Shown: positions 37,701-46,817 of the stretch, in pieces
Position numbering within the stretch: the first letter of the stretch is position 1
Layout of the letters: each line of letters opens with the position of its first letter
Origin: Caulobacter ginsengisoli
GTDB lineage: Bacteria; Pseudomonadota; Alphaproteobacteria; Caulobacterales; Caulobacteraceae
DNA: 64,000 nucleotides
NCBI RefSeq assembly: GCF_030814835.1
Contig: NZ_JAUSVS010000004.1
Span: 124,001-188,000, forward strand
Direction of reading: 5' to 3'
The notes under the pieces: model-generated
What the model saw: only the letters and a program-made list of their open reading frames with translations
What the model was told of the DNA's origin: nothing
Database searches by the model: none
Program-made: the position numbers and the translations under genes

Positions 37701-38084
37701 ATGGAGGCGGCGCCCAACCCCGATGCCTATGACCTGCTGTTCGCGGCCCTGGCCCATCCGGCGCGGCGGCGGATCCTGATCAGCCTGAACTTCGCGGGCG
37801 GGACGATGAGCGCCGGCCAGATCGCCGAGCTGTTCGGCCATGCCTGGCCGACCACGACCCGGCACCTGCAGGCCATGGAGGCCGCCGGCCTGCTGCGCCA
37901 TGAGCGGGTGGGCCGGACCCGTCTCTACCATCTGGACACCAGCAAGCTGGCCCTGGGCCGGGGATGGCTCGACTGGTTCGAGCGGGACCCGGTGCATGGC
38001 GGACCAAGACGGAGCAACGACCTTGAGCGAGAAAACCACGACCCCGGCGCTGTTTCGATTGAACATCGAGGTCGGCGATCTTGA
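37701..38084 (+). CDS. ArsR-family winged-helix regulator
   Basis: 127 residues. The winged-helix core is typical: YDLLFAALAHPARRRILISLNFAGGTMSAGQIAELFGHAWPTTTRHLQAMEAAGLLRHERVGRTRLYHLD. No metal-binding Cys motif (CxCxxC) is present, so it belongs to the non-metal ArsR subgroup commonly paired with VOC or SRPBCC genes. After residue 100 the sequence (HGGPRRSNDLERENHDPGA) loses family resemblance and overlaps the next gene by 62 nt or more. That tail may be a recent extension after loss of the original stop. Confidence 0.86.
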   Translation: MEAAPNPDAYDLLFAALAHPARRRILISLNFAGGTMSAGQIAELFGHAWPTTTRHLQAMEAAGLLRHERVGRTRLYHLDTSKLALGRGWLDWFERDPVHGGPRRSNDLERENHDPGAVSIEHRGRRS

Positions 38085-38418
38085 GCGCGCCGCCGCCTTC
38101 TACGAAGAGCTGCTCGGCCAGCCGGGACGGCGGCAGGCGGGCGCGCGCTGCTATTTTCAGGCCGGGGCGGTGACGCTGCAGGTGGTCCAGACGCCCGAGC
38201 CGGTGCGCTTGCCCAAGGCGCTGTATTTCAGCGTCGGCGACCTGGACGGGACGCATCGGCGCGCCGCGGCGCTGGGCTGCCTGTCGGCCGAGGCCGTGCA
38301 CGGCGCGCCGGCGGGGTCGCCGGTCGTGCGGCCCTGGGGCGAGCGGTCGTTCTATTGCGACGACCCCTGGGGCAACCCGCTCTGCTTCGTCGAGGACGGG
38401 ACGATCTACGCCGGGTGA
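38023..38418 (+). CDS. VOC-superfamily (glyoxalase/bleomycin-resistance-like) protein
   Basis: 131 residues from a TTG at 38023 with GGAG 8 nt upstream; an in-frame ATG at 37996 would add nine residues. VOC features: ALFRLNIEVGDLERAAAFYEELLGQPGRR, CYFQAGAVTLQVVQ, LYFSVGDLDGTHRRAAALG, and the closing WGERSFYCDDPWGNPLCFVEDGT with the usual Glu near the end. These proteins form paired beta-alpha-beta-beta-beta modules that bind a metal or sequester small molecules. It overlaps the ArsR gene and is probably its regulatory target. The ligand is unknown. Confidence 0.82.
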   Translation: MSEKTTTPALFRLNIEVGDLERAAAFYEELLGQPGRRQAGARCYFQAGAVTLQVVQTPEPVRLPKALYFSVGDLDGTHRRAAALGCLSAEAVHGAPAGSPVVRPWGERSFYCDDPWGNPLCFVEDGTIYAG

Positions 38419-38421
38419 GTC

Positions 38422-39711
38422 CTAGGCCCGCTGGTGCGCCAGCCGCCCCATCACATAGGTCCGCTCCACCGCCCGGTCGTCGGCCAGCATGATCAGGGCG
38501 AAGAGCCGGCTCATCAGGTCGCCGCCCCTCTGGCTGCTTGGGGCTGTGCGGCGGGCCAACAGCGGGGTGGCGGCGGGGTCGAGGACCAGGAAGTCGGCTT
38601 CGCGGCCGGCCTGGAGGCTGCCGATGCGGTCCTGCAGGTTCAGGGCCCGCGCGCCGCCCAGGGTGGCCAGGTAGAGGGCGCGGAAGGGGTCGAGGTTGCT
38701 GCCGCGCAGCTGGCCGACCTTGTAGGCCTCGGCCAGGGTGGCGAAGAGGGAGAAGCTGGTCCCGGCTCCCACGTCGGTGCCCATGGCGACCCTCAGGCCG
38801 TGGGCGTCGCACCTTGCCAGGTCGAAGAGGCCGCTGCCCAGGAACAGGTTGGAGGTCGGGCAGAAGGCCACGGCGCTGCCGGCGGCGGCCATGCGGATGA
38901 CCTCGCGGTCGCGCAGGTGGATGCCGTGGGCGAAGACCGAGCGGTCGGTGACCAGGCCGTGGCGGTCATAGACGTCGAGATAGTCCTTGGCCTCGGGGAA
39001 GCGCTCGGCGGTCAGGCGGATCTCGGTGGGGTTTTCCGAAAGGTGGGTCTGCAGCCAGACATGGTCGTGGGCGGCCAGCATCTCGCCCGCGCCGGTGAGC
39101 TGCTCGCGGGACGAGGAGAGGGCGAAGCGGGGGGTGATGGCGTAGCCCAGCCGCCCACGCCGGCTCCAGTCGCGGATCAGGGCCTCGCTGTCGGCCCGGC
39201 CGCTGTCGGGCGCATCCCGCAGGCCCTCGGGGCCGTGGTCCATCAGGCACTTGCCGGCGATCAGCCGCATGTTTCGCGCCAGGGCGGCGGCGAACAGGGC
39301 GTCGACCGAGGCCTTGTGGACGGTGCCGAACACCATGGCCGTGGTGGTGCCGTTGCGCAGCAGCTCGTCCAGGAAGACCTCGGCGAGGCGGGCGGCGTGG
39401 GCCGGGTCGACGAAGGCCTGCTCGGCGGGGAAGGTGTGAGTCTTCAGCCAGTCTAAGAGCTGGGCTCCATAACTGGCGATGATGTCGGTCTGCGGGAAGT
39501 GGATGTGGGTGTCGATCAGGCCGGGGATCAGGATGCGGCCGGGCAGGGGCTCGACCGGGACGCCCGGGTCGCCGGCGTAGGGTCCGGCCGAGACGATCTG
39601 GCCGTCCTCGACCAGCAGCAGGCCGTCCTCATGCCAGGCGACGGCGTCGGGGTTGGTGCGGGGATCGTCCAGCAGGGTGAGCAGGCTGGCTCGGAAGGCT
39701 TGCGTACTCAT
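38422..39711 (-). CDS. guaD: Guanine deaminase
   Basis: 429 residues, amidohydrolase superfamily. It converts guanine to xanthine, feeding the xanthine dehydrogenase encoded downstream in the cluster. Evidence: LIDTHIHFPQTDIIASYGAQLLDWL (the HFPQTD signature of guanine deaminase), LIAGKCLMDHGPEGL, LQTHLSENPTEI, SVFAHGIHL, and MGTDVGAGTSFSLF with the Asp ligand. The ribosome site GGGGGAGGA lies 5 nt before the ATG and is the end of a 179-bp repeat element. It follows allA on the same strand beyond that element. Confidence 0.94.
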   Translation of the reverse strand: MSTQAFRASLLTLLDDPRTNPDAVAWHEDGLLLVEDGQIVSAGPYAGDPGVPVEPLPGRILIPGLIDTHIHFPQTDIIASYGAQLLDWLKTHTFPAEQAFVDPAHAARLAEVFLDELLRNGTTTAMVFGTVHKASVDALFAAALARNMRLIAGKCLMDHGPEGLRDAPDSGRADSEALIRDWSRRGRLGYAITPRFALSSSREQLTGAGEMLAAHDHVWLQTHLSENPTEIRLTAERFPEAKDYLDVYDRHGLVTDRSVFAHGIHLRDREVIRMAAAGSAVAFCPTSNLFLGSGLFDLARCDAHGLRVAMGTDVGAGTSFSLFATLAEAYKVGQLRGSNLDPFRALYLATLGGARALNLQDRIGSLQAGREADFLVLDPAATPLLARRTAPSSQRGGDLMSRLFALIMLADDRAVERTYVMGRLAHQRA

Positions 39712-39716
39712 GCCAA

Positions 39717-39895
39717 TCCTCCCCCGGAGGGGGAGGGGGACCGCCCGTAGGGTGGTGGAGGGGGTTTGAGCCTACATGCAGGTATCAGGACAGAACGCGG
39801 CGGGTCGGCTGAGTTTCGCCGGACAAAGGTGGATGTAGAGGCCGACCCCCTCCACCACGCCTTCGGCGCGGTCCCCCTCCCCCTCCGGGTGAGGA
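39717..39895. repeat. 179-bp MITE-like element between allA and guaD
   Basis: Inverse-orientation homologue of 19389-19567 along its whole 179 bp, with the same terminal palindrome (TCCTCCCCCGGAGGGGGAGG), the same inner inverted pair around GGTGGAGGGGGT, and the same CCTACATGCAGG and GAACGCGGCGG core words. One terminus has a single change (GGGTGAGGA). It sits 5 nt upstream of the guaD ATG and 11 bp after the allA stop. Confidence 0.85.
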
Positions 39896-39906
39896 TTCCA
39901 GGGGGG

Positions 39907-40407
39907 CTAGACATCCACAACCCACTGCTGATCGTCCGCCAGCTCCACCTCATCGAGATTGTCGCCGGGGCCGCCCCGGTCGACGACCAGGAAGTCGCTC
40001 ACCGCGTCCAAGGCGAGGGAATAGTGGTGCCAGGTCCCGCGGGCGTAGTTCACCCCCTGGCCGGGGGCGGCGATGAAGGCGCGGATGGCGTCGGGGTCGA
40101 GGTCTCCCGGCGGGGCGACGACGACCAGGTAGGGGCGGTCCGACAGCGGCATGAAGGCCTGGCTGGAGACGGGGTGGCGCTCCATGATCTTCACACGGAC
40201 GGGTCGTTCGATGGGGCTGGAGCGGAAGATGCTGATCAGCGGTTCGCCGCTGTCCTCGGCCACATCCACTTTGGCCAGATCGTGGAAGCGGGTGGTGGCG
40301 CCGTAATTGATGGCCCGCTGCTCGGCGGCGGGTCCGGCCTCGATGACGTCGCCGAACGGGGCGAAGGCCTGCGCGGTCAGGGGTTGGGGCTTGAGCGTGC
40401 GGGTCAT
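39907..40407 (-). CDS. allA: Ureidoglycolate lyase
   Basis: 166 residues from ATG at 40407, overlapping the puuD stop (ATGA). It splits (S)-ureidoglycolate into glyoxylate and urea, the last step of allantoin breakdown. Cupin-type AllA blocks: LTAQAFAPFGDVIEAG at the start, MERHPVSSQAFMPLSDRPYLVVVAPP (conserved ERHP..SQAF.P), and GVNYARGTWHHYSLALDAVSDFLVVDRGG. The family length matches. It is coupled to puuD upstream and followed by a repeat element. Confidence 0.93.
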   Translation of the reverse strand: MTRTLKPQPLTAQAFAPFGDVIEAGPAAEQRAINYGATTRFHDLAKVDVAEDSGEPLISIFRSSPIERPVRVKIMERHPVSSQAFMPLSDRPYLVVVAPPGDLDPDAIRAFIAAPGQGVNYARGTWHHYSLALDAVSDFLVVDRGGPGDNLDEVELADDQQWVVDV

Positions 40408-41591
40408 TTGATCTTGGCGCCCTGGTCGATCCACGCGCCGAGCTTGGCCCGCTCGTTGGCGGTCATGCCGGTCTCGTTGCCGAGCGGCATGGAGGTCGAC
40501 AGCACCGCCCGCTCCTTGATCCGGGCGGCGTATTTCTGCACGTCCGCGGGGCTGTCATAGACGACACCGTTGGGCGGGGCGGTGAAGCCGTCATGGGTCG
40601 GGTGGGCCGAGTGGCAGGCAGCGCAGTGCTTCCTCACCAGCGGCTGGATGTCGGCGAAGGTCACGGTCCCGGCGGGGAGGGGCTTGGGCCGTCCGAGGTC
40701 GGAGGAGGCGATGCCGGCCACGACCAGGAACAGCGCGATGCCATAGGCCCAGAAGTCGTAGCGTATCTTGCCGACGTGCTTGAGGTTGAAGAAGTGGCGG
40801 ATCGAGACGCCGGCCAGGGAGAGGATGGCCAATAGCAGCCAGTTCAGCGGGTGGCCCGTGACCAGCGGATAGTGGTTGCTGATCATGATGAAGATGACCG
40901 GCAGGGTCATGTAGTTGTTGTGCACCGAGCGCTGCTTGCCCTGTTTGCCCAGGTTCGGATCGGGGGCGCGGCCGGCGGCGAGATCGGCGACGACCTTGCG
41001 CTGGTTGGGGATGATGACGAACAGCACGTTGCCGACCATGGCCGTGCCGATGATGGCCCCGACATGGATGAAGGCCCCCCGGTCGCTGAACACCCGGGTC
41101 AGGCCCCAGGCGGCGGCGGTCAGGGCGGCGAACCAGGCGACGGCGAACAGGCGCGGCCGATTGCCCAGCGCCTTGCACAGCACGTCATAGGCCATCCAGC
41201 CGACGGGCAGGCAGGCCATGCCCAGCAGCACCGCCTCGGCCTGGCTCATCGGCGCCTTGGCGGGGTCGATCAGATAGACGCTCGCCTGGGCCCAGTAGAG
41301 CACGGCCAGCAGGGCCGTCCCGGAGAGCCAGGTGGTGTAGGCCTCCCATTTGAACCAGTGCAGGGTCTCGGGCATCTCGCCGGGGGCCACCAGGTATTTC
41401 TGGCTGTGGTAGAAGCCGCCGCCGTGCACGGCCCAGAGCTCGCCGTGGACGCCCTTGGCCCCGGATTTCGAGGGTTTGAGGTTGTTGTCCAGCCAGACGA
41501 AATAGAAGCTGGCCCCGATCCAGGCGACGCCGGCGATGACGTGCAGCCAGCGGATGGCCAGGTTCAGCCAGGCGAGGATGTCGATGCTCAA
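40404..41591 (-). CDS. puuD: Urate hydroxylase PuuD, membrane urate oxidase with cytochrome c domain
   Basis: 395 residues from a TTG at 41591 that overlaps the xdhC stop as TTGA. About eight hydrophobic helices form the urate oxidase N-domain (AIRWLHVIAGVAWIGASFYFVWLDN; GFYHSQKYLVAP; FIHVGAIIGTAMVGNVLFVIIP). After the last helix comes a periplasmic cytochrome c domain with the haem motif CAACH (323-327) and a distal Met likely in TSMPLGNETGM. It oxidises urate to 5-hydroxyisourate, passing electrons to the respiratory chain rather than to O2 directly. Its product feeds uraH in the same cluster. Confidence 0.93.
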   Translation of the reverse strand: MSIDILAWLNLAIRWLHVIAGVAWIGASFYFVWLDNNLKPSKSGAKGVHGELWAVHGGGFYHSQKYLVAPGEMPETLHWFKWEAYTTWLSGTALLAVLYWAQASVYLIDPAKAPMSQAEAVLLGMACLPVGWMAYDVLCKALGNRPRLFAVAWFAALTAAAWGLTRVFSDRGAFIHVGAIIGTAMVGNVLFVIIPNQRKVVADLAAGRAPDPNLGKQGKQRSVHNNYMTLPVIFIMISNHYPLVTGHPLNWLLLAILSLAGVSIRHFFNLKHVGKIRYDFWAYGIALFLVVAGIASSDLGRPKPLPAGTVTFADIQPLVRKHCAACHSAHPTHDGFTAPPNGVVYDSPADVQKYAARIKERAVLSTSMPLGNETGMTANERAKLGAWIDQGAKIK

Positions 41592-42577
41592 GCCGGGATC
41601 TCCGAGCGGGCGGGGGTCTGGACCAGCAGCAAGAGCTGCGCGGCGACGCCGACGGCGATGACTTCCGGCGCCTTGCCGGTCAGGGCGGTGAGGCCGATGG
41701 GGCAGGTCAGGCCCGTGTCGTCGAGGCCCTCGGCCTTGAGGCGCGAGAGGAAGCGGGCGCGCTTGGTCCTGGAGCCGATCAGGCCGCAGTAGCGCGCGTC
41801 GCCCCGGCGCAGCACGGCGCGGGTCAGGGCGTAGTCCAGGGCGTGGCTGTGGGTGAAGATCAGGTAGAGGCTGGCCGGGGCGGCGAGGCCGATGGCCTCG
41901 AACTGGGCAGTCTCGTCCGCGAGCGTGGCGGGCAGGGCGAACTCGGGGCGGCTGTCGAACCAGGCGAGGTCGAAGGGCAGGGGCGCCAAGGCCCGCGCCA
42001 CGGCCTGGCCGACATGACCGGCCCCGAACATCAAGAGGCGCGGGCGGGCGATGGCCTCGCGCTGGACCAGGGCCCCCACTTCCGTCGTGGGCGGCCGGGC
42101 GGCGCCGAGATAGCCGCCGTCGCGGGAGAGGGCGCGGACCGCTTCGCTTTGGCCCAGGTCCGGGCGGACGGTCTTGGCGAGCTGGGGGCCAAGGTCGGTT
42201 CGGATGGTGAAATCCTGGCCAGCGGCCTGGAACGCCAGCGCCGCCTCCAGCCAACCGGTGTCGACGACCCGCTCGATCAAGAGGCGCACATGGCCGCCGC
42301 AGCATTGCGACAGGAAGGGACCGAGCGGCCAGTCTTGCAAAGCGTAGTTGGCCTGCAGGGCGTGGCCCGCTTCGCTGGCCAGCAGCTTGCGGGCCTGGTC
42401 GATGGCCTGGTGCTCGAGGGCGCCGCCGCCAATGGTGCCGAAAGTCTCGGCGGGGGTGACCACCATGCGGGTCCCGGCCTCGCGCGGGGCCGAGCCCTGC
42501 ACGGCGCAGACGCTGACCAAGGCGACCGCCTCGCCGCGCCGGGCCCGCTCCAGGGCAAAGGCGGCCCAGCCGGTCAT
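41588..42577 (-). CDS. xdhC: Xanthine dehydrogenase accessory protein XdhC
   Basis: 329 residues. XdhC binds molybdenum cofactor, favours its sulfuration and inserts it into xanthine dehydrogenase. Hallmarks: VSVCAVQGSAPREAGTRMVVT and TFGTIGGGALEHQAI near the N-terminus, SQCCGGHVRLLIE with the Cys pair, the Rossmann segment RLLMFGAGHVGQAVARAL, and YCGLIGSRTKRARFLSRL. Its ATG overlaps the xdhB stop by 4 nt and its stop overlaps the puuD start, so translation of xdhB-xdhC-puuD is coupled. Confidence 0.93.
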   Translation of the reverse strand: MTGWAAFALERARRGEAVALVSVCAVQGSAPREAGTRMVVTPAETFGTIGGGALEHQAIDQARKLLASEAGHALQANYALQDWPLGPFLSQCCGGHVRLLIERVVDTGWLEAALAFQAAGQDFTIRTDLGPQLAKTVRPDLGQSEAVRALSRDGGYLGAARPPTTEVGALVQREAIARPRLLMFGAGHVGQAVARALAPLPFDLAWFDSRPEFALPATLADETAQFEAIGLAAPASLYLIFTHSHALDYALTRAVLRRGDARYCGLIGSRTKRARFLSRLKAEGLDDTGLTCPIGLTALTGKAPEVIAVGVAAQLLLLVQTPARSEIPA

Positions 42578-44877
42578 GTTGCGGCGGCCCGGCGGCGGAC
42601 GTCCTCGACAGCCAGCAGGATGTGCTCGGGCGTCGCCGGGGCGTCGAGGTCGGGGAAGACCTTGTGGTCGGCGGCGGCCGCGACCGCCTGGGTCAGGGCC
42701 GAGAACACCGAGATGGCCAGCATCAGCGGCGGCTCGCCCACGGCCTTGGAGCGGTGGATCGTGGCTTCCGTGTTCTCGCCGTCCCAGAGGTCCAGGTTGA
42801 AGATGGGCGGCCGGTCCGAGGCGCAGGGAATCTTGTAGGTCGAGGGGGCGTGGGTGCGCAGATTGCCCTTGTCGTCGAAGACCAGTTCCTCGGTGGTCAG
42901 CCAGCCCATGCCCTGGATGAAGCCGCCCTCGATCTGGCCGTGGTCGATGGCCGGGTTCAGCGAGCGGCCGACGTCGTGCAGGATGTCGACCCGCAGCACC
43001 CGGTTCTCGCCGGTCAGGGTGTCGATCACCACCTCCGAACAGGCCGCGCCATAGGCGAAATAATAGAAGGGCCGGCCGGTGTGGGTGGCGCGGTCGTAGT
43101 GAATCTTGGGCGTGGCGTAGTAGCCGGTCGAACTCAGCGAAATGCGGTTCAGATGGCAGAGGCGGGCGACCTCGCCGAAGGTCACGTCGTGTCCCGGCCC
43201 CCAGACCCGCCCATCGGCGAAGTGGATGTCGTGCGGGATGCAGCTCCAGAGGCCGGCCAGCAGCTCGACCATCCGTCCACGGATTGTTTCGCAGGCCGCC
43301 AGGGCCGCCATGCCGTTGAGGTCGGAGCCGGAGGAGGCGGCGGTGGCCGAGGTGTTGGGCACCTTGTCGGTGGCGGTGGCGCTGATCTTCACCGCCTCCA
43401 GCGGCACGCCGAAGGCGTCGGCGGCCACCTGGGCGACCTTGACGAACAGGCCCTGGCCCATCTCGGTCCCGCCATGGTTCAGCAGGATGGAGCCGTCGGC
43501 ATAGACGTGGACCAGGGCGCCGGCCTGGTTGAGGTGACTGGTGGTGAAGGAGATGCCGAACTTCACCGGCGTGAGCGCGATGCCCTTCTTCAGCCAGCGG
43601 TTCGTGGCGTTGAATTCGGCCACCGCCGCGCGGCGGGCGGCGTAGTCGCAGCGGCGCTCCAGCTCGCCGATCAGCTGGGGGGCGACGTTGTCGGTGACCA
43701 TCTGGTGATACGGCGTCGTGTCGCGGCCAGGGCCATAGAGGTTGGCCTTGCGCACCGCCAGCGGGTCCAGGTCGAGATGCGCGGCGATAGCGTCCATCAC
43801 CCGCTCGATCCCCACCATGCCCTGCGGTCCGCCAAAGCCCCGGAAGGCGGTGTTGGAGACGGTATGGGTCCGGAACCGGTGCGAGACGATCTCGGCGGCG
43901 CCCAGGAAGTAGCAGTTGTCGGCGTGGAACATCGCCCGGTCGTTGATCGCCCGCGACAGGTCGTTGGAGCAGCCGCAGCGGCTGGCCAGGTCGAAGGCGA
44001 CGCCGTGCAGCCGGCCGGTCTCGTCGAACCCGGCGTCCCAGGAGATCTCGAAGTCATGCCGCTTGCCGGTCATGATCATGTCGGCGTCGCGGTCGGGGCG
44101 GCTCTTGGCGGGCCGGCCGGTCTTGACCGCCGCCAGGGCGGCCACGGCGGCGAACAGGGCGCCCTGCGTTTCCTTGCCCCCGAACCCGCCGCCCATCCGC
44201 CGCACCTCGACCACGACCGAGTGGCTGGGCACATGCAGCATGTGGGCGACCAGGTGCTGCAGTTCGCTGGGGTGCTGGGTCGAGGAGACGATGCGGATCT
44301 CCTCGGCCTCGCCGGGGAGGGCCAGGGCGGCCTGGCTCTCCAGGTAGAAGTGCTCCTGGCCGCCGATGGCCAACTTTCCTTGCAGCCGGTGTGGGGCCGC
44401 TTCGAGCGCGGCCTTGGCGTCGCCCAGGGTCATGACCTGGGCCGGCTCCAGGGTCAGGCCGGCGGCCCGGGCCTGCGCGATGGTCAGGGCGGCGGGCAGG
44501 TCCTCGTATTCCACCACCGCCAGGGCGGCGGCGGCCCGGCCGGCCTCGCGGGTCTCGGCGGCGATGGCGAACAGCGACTGGCCGACGTAGATGACCTCGG
44601 CTTCAGCGAACACCGGGTCGCCCTTGAATACCGGACCGACATCGTTGACGCCGGGAATATCGGCGGCCGTCAGCACACAGACGACCCCCGGCGCGGCGCG
44701 CACCGCCGACAGGTCCATGCGCAGGATGCGGGCATGGGCCCGCGCGCTCATGCCGATGTGGACATGCAGCAGGCCAGGCGGTTCGGGCAGGTCATCGACA
44801 TAGAGGGCCGAACCGGCGACGTGGCGCTCGGCGCTGTCATGGGCCAGGGATTTGTGGACGACGGCCGTGTCACGCAT
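42574..44877 (-). CDS. xdhB: Xanthine dehydrogenase molybdopterin-binding subunit
   Basis: 767 residues, normal for the large subunit. It carries the Mo-pterin site that hydroxylates hypoxanthine and xanthine to urate. Conserved blocks: [17 protein letters not shown] at the start, [13 protein letters not shown], the MoCo motif [38 protein letters not shown], and the active-site Glu region [17 protein letters not shown]. The arginine in AFRGF is the purine-contacting residue of the family. Its start overlaps the xdhA stop by 8 nt. Confidence 0.95.
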   Translation of the reverse strand: MRDTAVVHKSLAHDSAERHVAGSALYVDDLPEPPGLLHVHIGMSARAHARILRMDLSAVRAAPGVVCVLTAADIPGVNDVGPVFKGDPVFAEAEVIYVGQSLFAIAAETREAGRAAAALAVVEYEDLPAALTIAQARAAGLTLEPAQVMTLGDAKAALEAAPHRLQGKLAIGGQEHFYLESQAALALPGEAEEIRIVSSTQHPSELQHLVAHMLHVPSHSVVVEVRRMGGGFGGKETQGALFAAVAALAAVKTGRPAKSRPDRDADMIMTGKRHDFEISWDAGFDETGRLHGVAFDLASRCGCSNDLSRAINDRAMFHADNCYFLGAAEIVSHRFRTHTVSNTAFRGFGGPQGMVGIERVMDAIAAHLDLDPLAVRKANLYGPGRDTTPYHQMVTDNVAPQLIGELERRCDYAARRAAVAEFNATNRWLKKGIALTPVKFGISFTTSHLNQAGALVHVYADGSILLNHGGTEMGQGLFVKVAQVAADAFGVPLEAVKISATATDKVPNTSATAASSGSDLNGMAALAACETIRGRMVELLAGLWSCIPHDIHFADGRVWGPGHDVTFGEVARLCHLNRISLSSTGYYATPKIHYDRATHTGRPFYYFAYGAACSEVVIDTLTGENRVLRVDILHDVGRSLNPAIDHGQIEGGFIQGMGWLTTEELVFDDKGNLRTHAPSTYKIPCASDRPPIFNLDLWDGENTEATIHRSKAVGEPPLMLAISVFSALTQAVAAAADHKVFPDLDAPATPEHILLAVEDVRRRAAAT

Positions 44878-46333
44878 CGACCAGCCCTCCGGTCCCGACC
44901 AGGCGGATGGCCTGCCCTTGGGTTTCCGCCCACAGCTTGCGCAGCAGGCCCCGCGCGGCGGCGGCGCGATAGCCGGCCGAGGCCCGCATGTCGCTGATCG
45001 GCGCGAAGTCGCCGTCCAGGGCGGCCAATGCCGACTCCAGGGTTGCTTCGTCGAAGACCTGGCCGATCAGGGCGGCCTCGCAGGCGCCGGCCCGCTTGGG
45101 CGTCGCCGCCATGCCGCCGAAGGCGATGCGGGCGCTGGCGATCCGCTCGCCGTCCATCGTCAGCTGGAAGGCGCCGCAGAGGGCCGAGATGTCCTGGTCA
45201 AAGCGTTTGGAGATCTTCCAGGCCTTGAAGACGGCGCCGGGCTTCGGCTTGGGGATGCTGACCGACAGGACGAATTCGCCCGGCTGACGGTCCTGTTTGC
45301 CGTAGGCGATGAAGTAGTCTTCCAACGGCATCTGGCGCGTCGTCCCGCCCCGGCGCAGGGTCAGCTTGGCGCCCAGCGCGATCAGCAGGGGCGGGCTGTC
45401 GCCGATGGGCGAGCCGTTGGCGATGTTGCCGCCGATGGTGCCGCTGTTGCGGATCAGGGTGGAGCCCAACCGCCGCAGCACCTCGCCGAAATCGGGCCAG
45501 AGCTGAGTCAATCGTCCGTATGCGTCGGAATAACGGGCCCCGGCGCCGATCTCGATGGCGTCATCGGTCTCGCGCATGGCCCGCAGATCGGCCGCCTCGT
45601 TCAGCGACACCACCACATCTAGCGAGCGATGCTGCTTGGTGACCCAAAGCCCGACATCGGTGCCGCCGGCCAGGACCGTCGCGTCCGGATGAGCCATCAG
45701 CGCCTGGGCCAGCTCGTCGGCCGAGCGCGGCGCCAGGTAGCGCCGGCGGGCGCCGCTGAAGCGGTCGGTGAAGTCCAGTTCCAGCATGGCCTCGCGGCGC
45801 AGGGCCTCGAGCTGTTCGGCGATCTTGGCGTCGGCCGAGGCGTCGGCCCGGCCGCCCATGGCCTGGGCGGCGGCGATGATCGGGCCATAGCCGGTGCAGC
45901 GGCAGAGGTTGCCGGCCAGGGCGTCGTTGATCTTCGCCGCATCCTGCTCGCCGCCATTCAGCCACATCGCCATCAGGGTCATCACGAAACCCGGCGTGCA
46001 GAAACCGCATTGCGAGCCGTGGGCCTCGACCATGGCCCGCTGCACGGGGTGCAGCTCGCCGTCCTTCGACAGCCCCTCCACCGTGATGATGGCGCGGCCG
46101 TCCAGAACGGGGAGGAACAGGATACAGGCATTGACCGCCCGCCAGCGCACCGCGCCGTCGATCAGTTCGCCGACCACCACGGTGCAGGCCCCGCAGTCGC
46201 CCTCGGCGCAGCCCTCCTTGGTCCCGGTCCGGCGGGCGTCCTCGCGCAGCCATTCCAGCAGGGTGCGGGTCGGGTCGGCGCCGGCGACCTCGCGGAGCCC
46301 GCCATTCAGCAGGAAGCGGATGGTCCCGGACAT
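44870..46333 (-). CDS. xdhA: Xanthine dehydrogenase small subunit (2Fe-2S and FAD)
   Basis: 487 residues. The N-terminal plant-type ferredoxin domain has [10 protein letters not shown] (C42, C47, C50) plus C70; the helical second [2Fe-2S] domain has QCGFC (C109, C112) and CRC (C144, C146). The FAD-binding domain (about 195-370) has [11 protein letters not shown] and the [15 protein letters not shown] loop, and a CO-dehydrogenase flavoprotein C-domain closes the chain. It shuttles electrons from the Mo centre of XdhB to FAD and NAD+. It lies 2 bp after uraH and leads the xdh genes. Confidence 0.95.
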   Translation of the reverse strand: MSGTIRFLLNGGLREVAGADPTRTLLEWLREDARRTGTKEGCAEGDCGACTVVVGELIDGAVRWRAVNACILFLPVLDGRAIITVEGLSKDGELHPVQRAMVEAHGSQCGFCTPGFVMTLMAMWLNGGEQDAAKINDALAGNLCRCTGYGPIIAAAQAMGGRADASADAKIAEQLEALRREAMLELDFTDRFSGARRRYLAPRSADELAQALMAHPDATVLAGGTDVGLWVTKQHRSLDVVVSLNEAADLRAMRETDDAIEIGAGARYSDAYGRLTQLWPDFGEVLRRLGSTLIRNSGTIGGNIANGSPIGDSPPLLIALGAKLTLRRGGTTRQMPLEDYFIAYGKQDRQPGEFVLSVSIPKPKPGAVFKAWKISKRFDQDISALCGAFQLTMDGERIASARIAFGGMAATPKRAGACEAALIGQVFDEATLESALAALDGDFAPISDMRASAGYRAAAARGLLRKLWAETQGQAIRLVGTGGLVDA

Positions 46334-46335
46334 CG

Positions 46336-46671
46336 CTAGCTGCCCCGGTAGGTGGAGTAGCCGTAGGGCGAGACCAGCAGCGGCACATGATGATGCGCCG
46401 TGACGTCGCTGATCCCGAAGTCCAGCCTGACCACGTCCAGGAAGGCCGGCTCGGCCAGGTCGACGCCCTGAGCGCGGAAATAGGCGGCGACCTCGAACTC
46501 CAGCCGGTATTTGCCAACCCCCAGCTCGGCCAGCAGCGGCGCGTCGCAGCGGCCGTCGGCGTTGGTCGTGGCCGTGCGAAGTTGCTGGCCATCGCGGTAG
46601 AGCCGCAGGGTCATGCCGGCCGCCGGGCGGCCGTGGGCCAGATCGAGGACGTGGGTGGTGAGGCCGCTCAA
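46336..46671 (-). CDS. uraH: 5-hydroxyisourate hydrolase
   Basis: 111 residues from a TTG at 46671, giving the standard transthyretin-like opening [19 protein letters not shown]; the ORF extends upstream across the puuE promoter without family similarity. It hydrolyses 5-hydroxyisourate to OHCU. The active-site residues are visible: His in THVLD, Arg in the central strand KYRLEFEV, the H-H-H cluster [21 protein letters not shown] and the obligatory YRGS end. It is first in the minus-strand purine operon, divergent from puuE with 146 bp between starts. Confidence 0.92.
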   Translation of the reverse strand: MSGLTTHVLDLAHGRPAAGMTLRLYRDGQQLRTATTNADGRCDAPLLAELGVGKYRLEFEVAAYFRAQGVDLAEPAFLDVVRLDFGISDVTAHHHVPLLVSPYGYSTYRGS

Positions 46672-46817
46672 GGACTTATCCGGCTTGAAGCGCGTTCGGC
46701 GCGGCAAGACAGAATCCCGAATTGAAAGAGCAATTGCAAGGCTTTGCCGTCGGTGAGGCCAAGTCTGCCCAATCGCGCGGCTTGCATCCGTCCGCGAATT
46801 CCGGAACGTGGCGGGCA

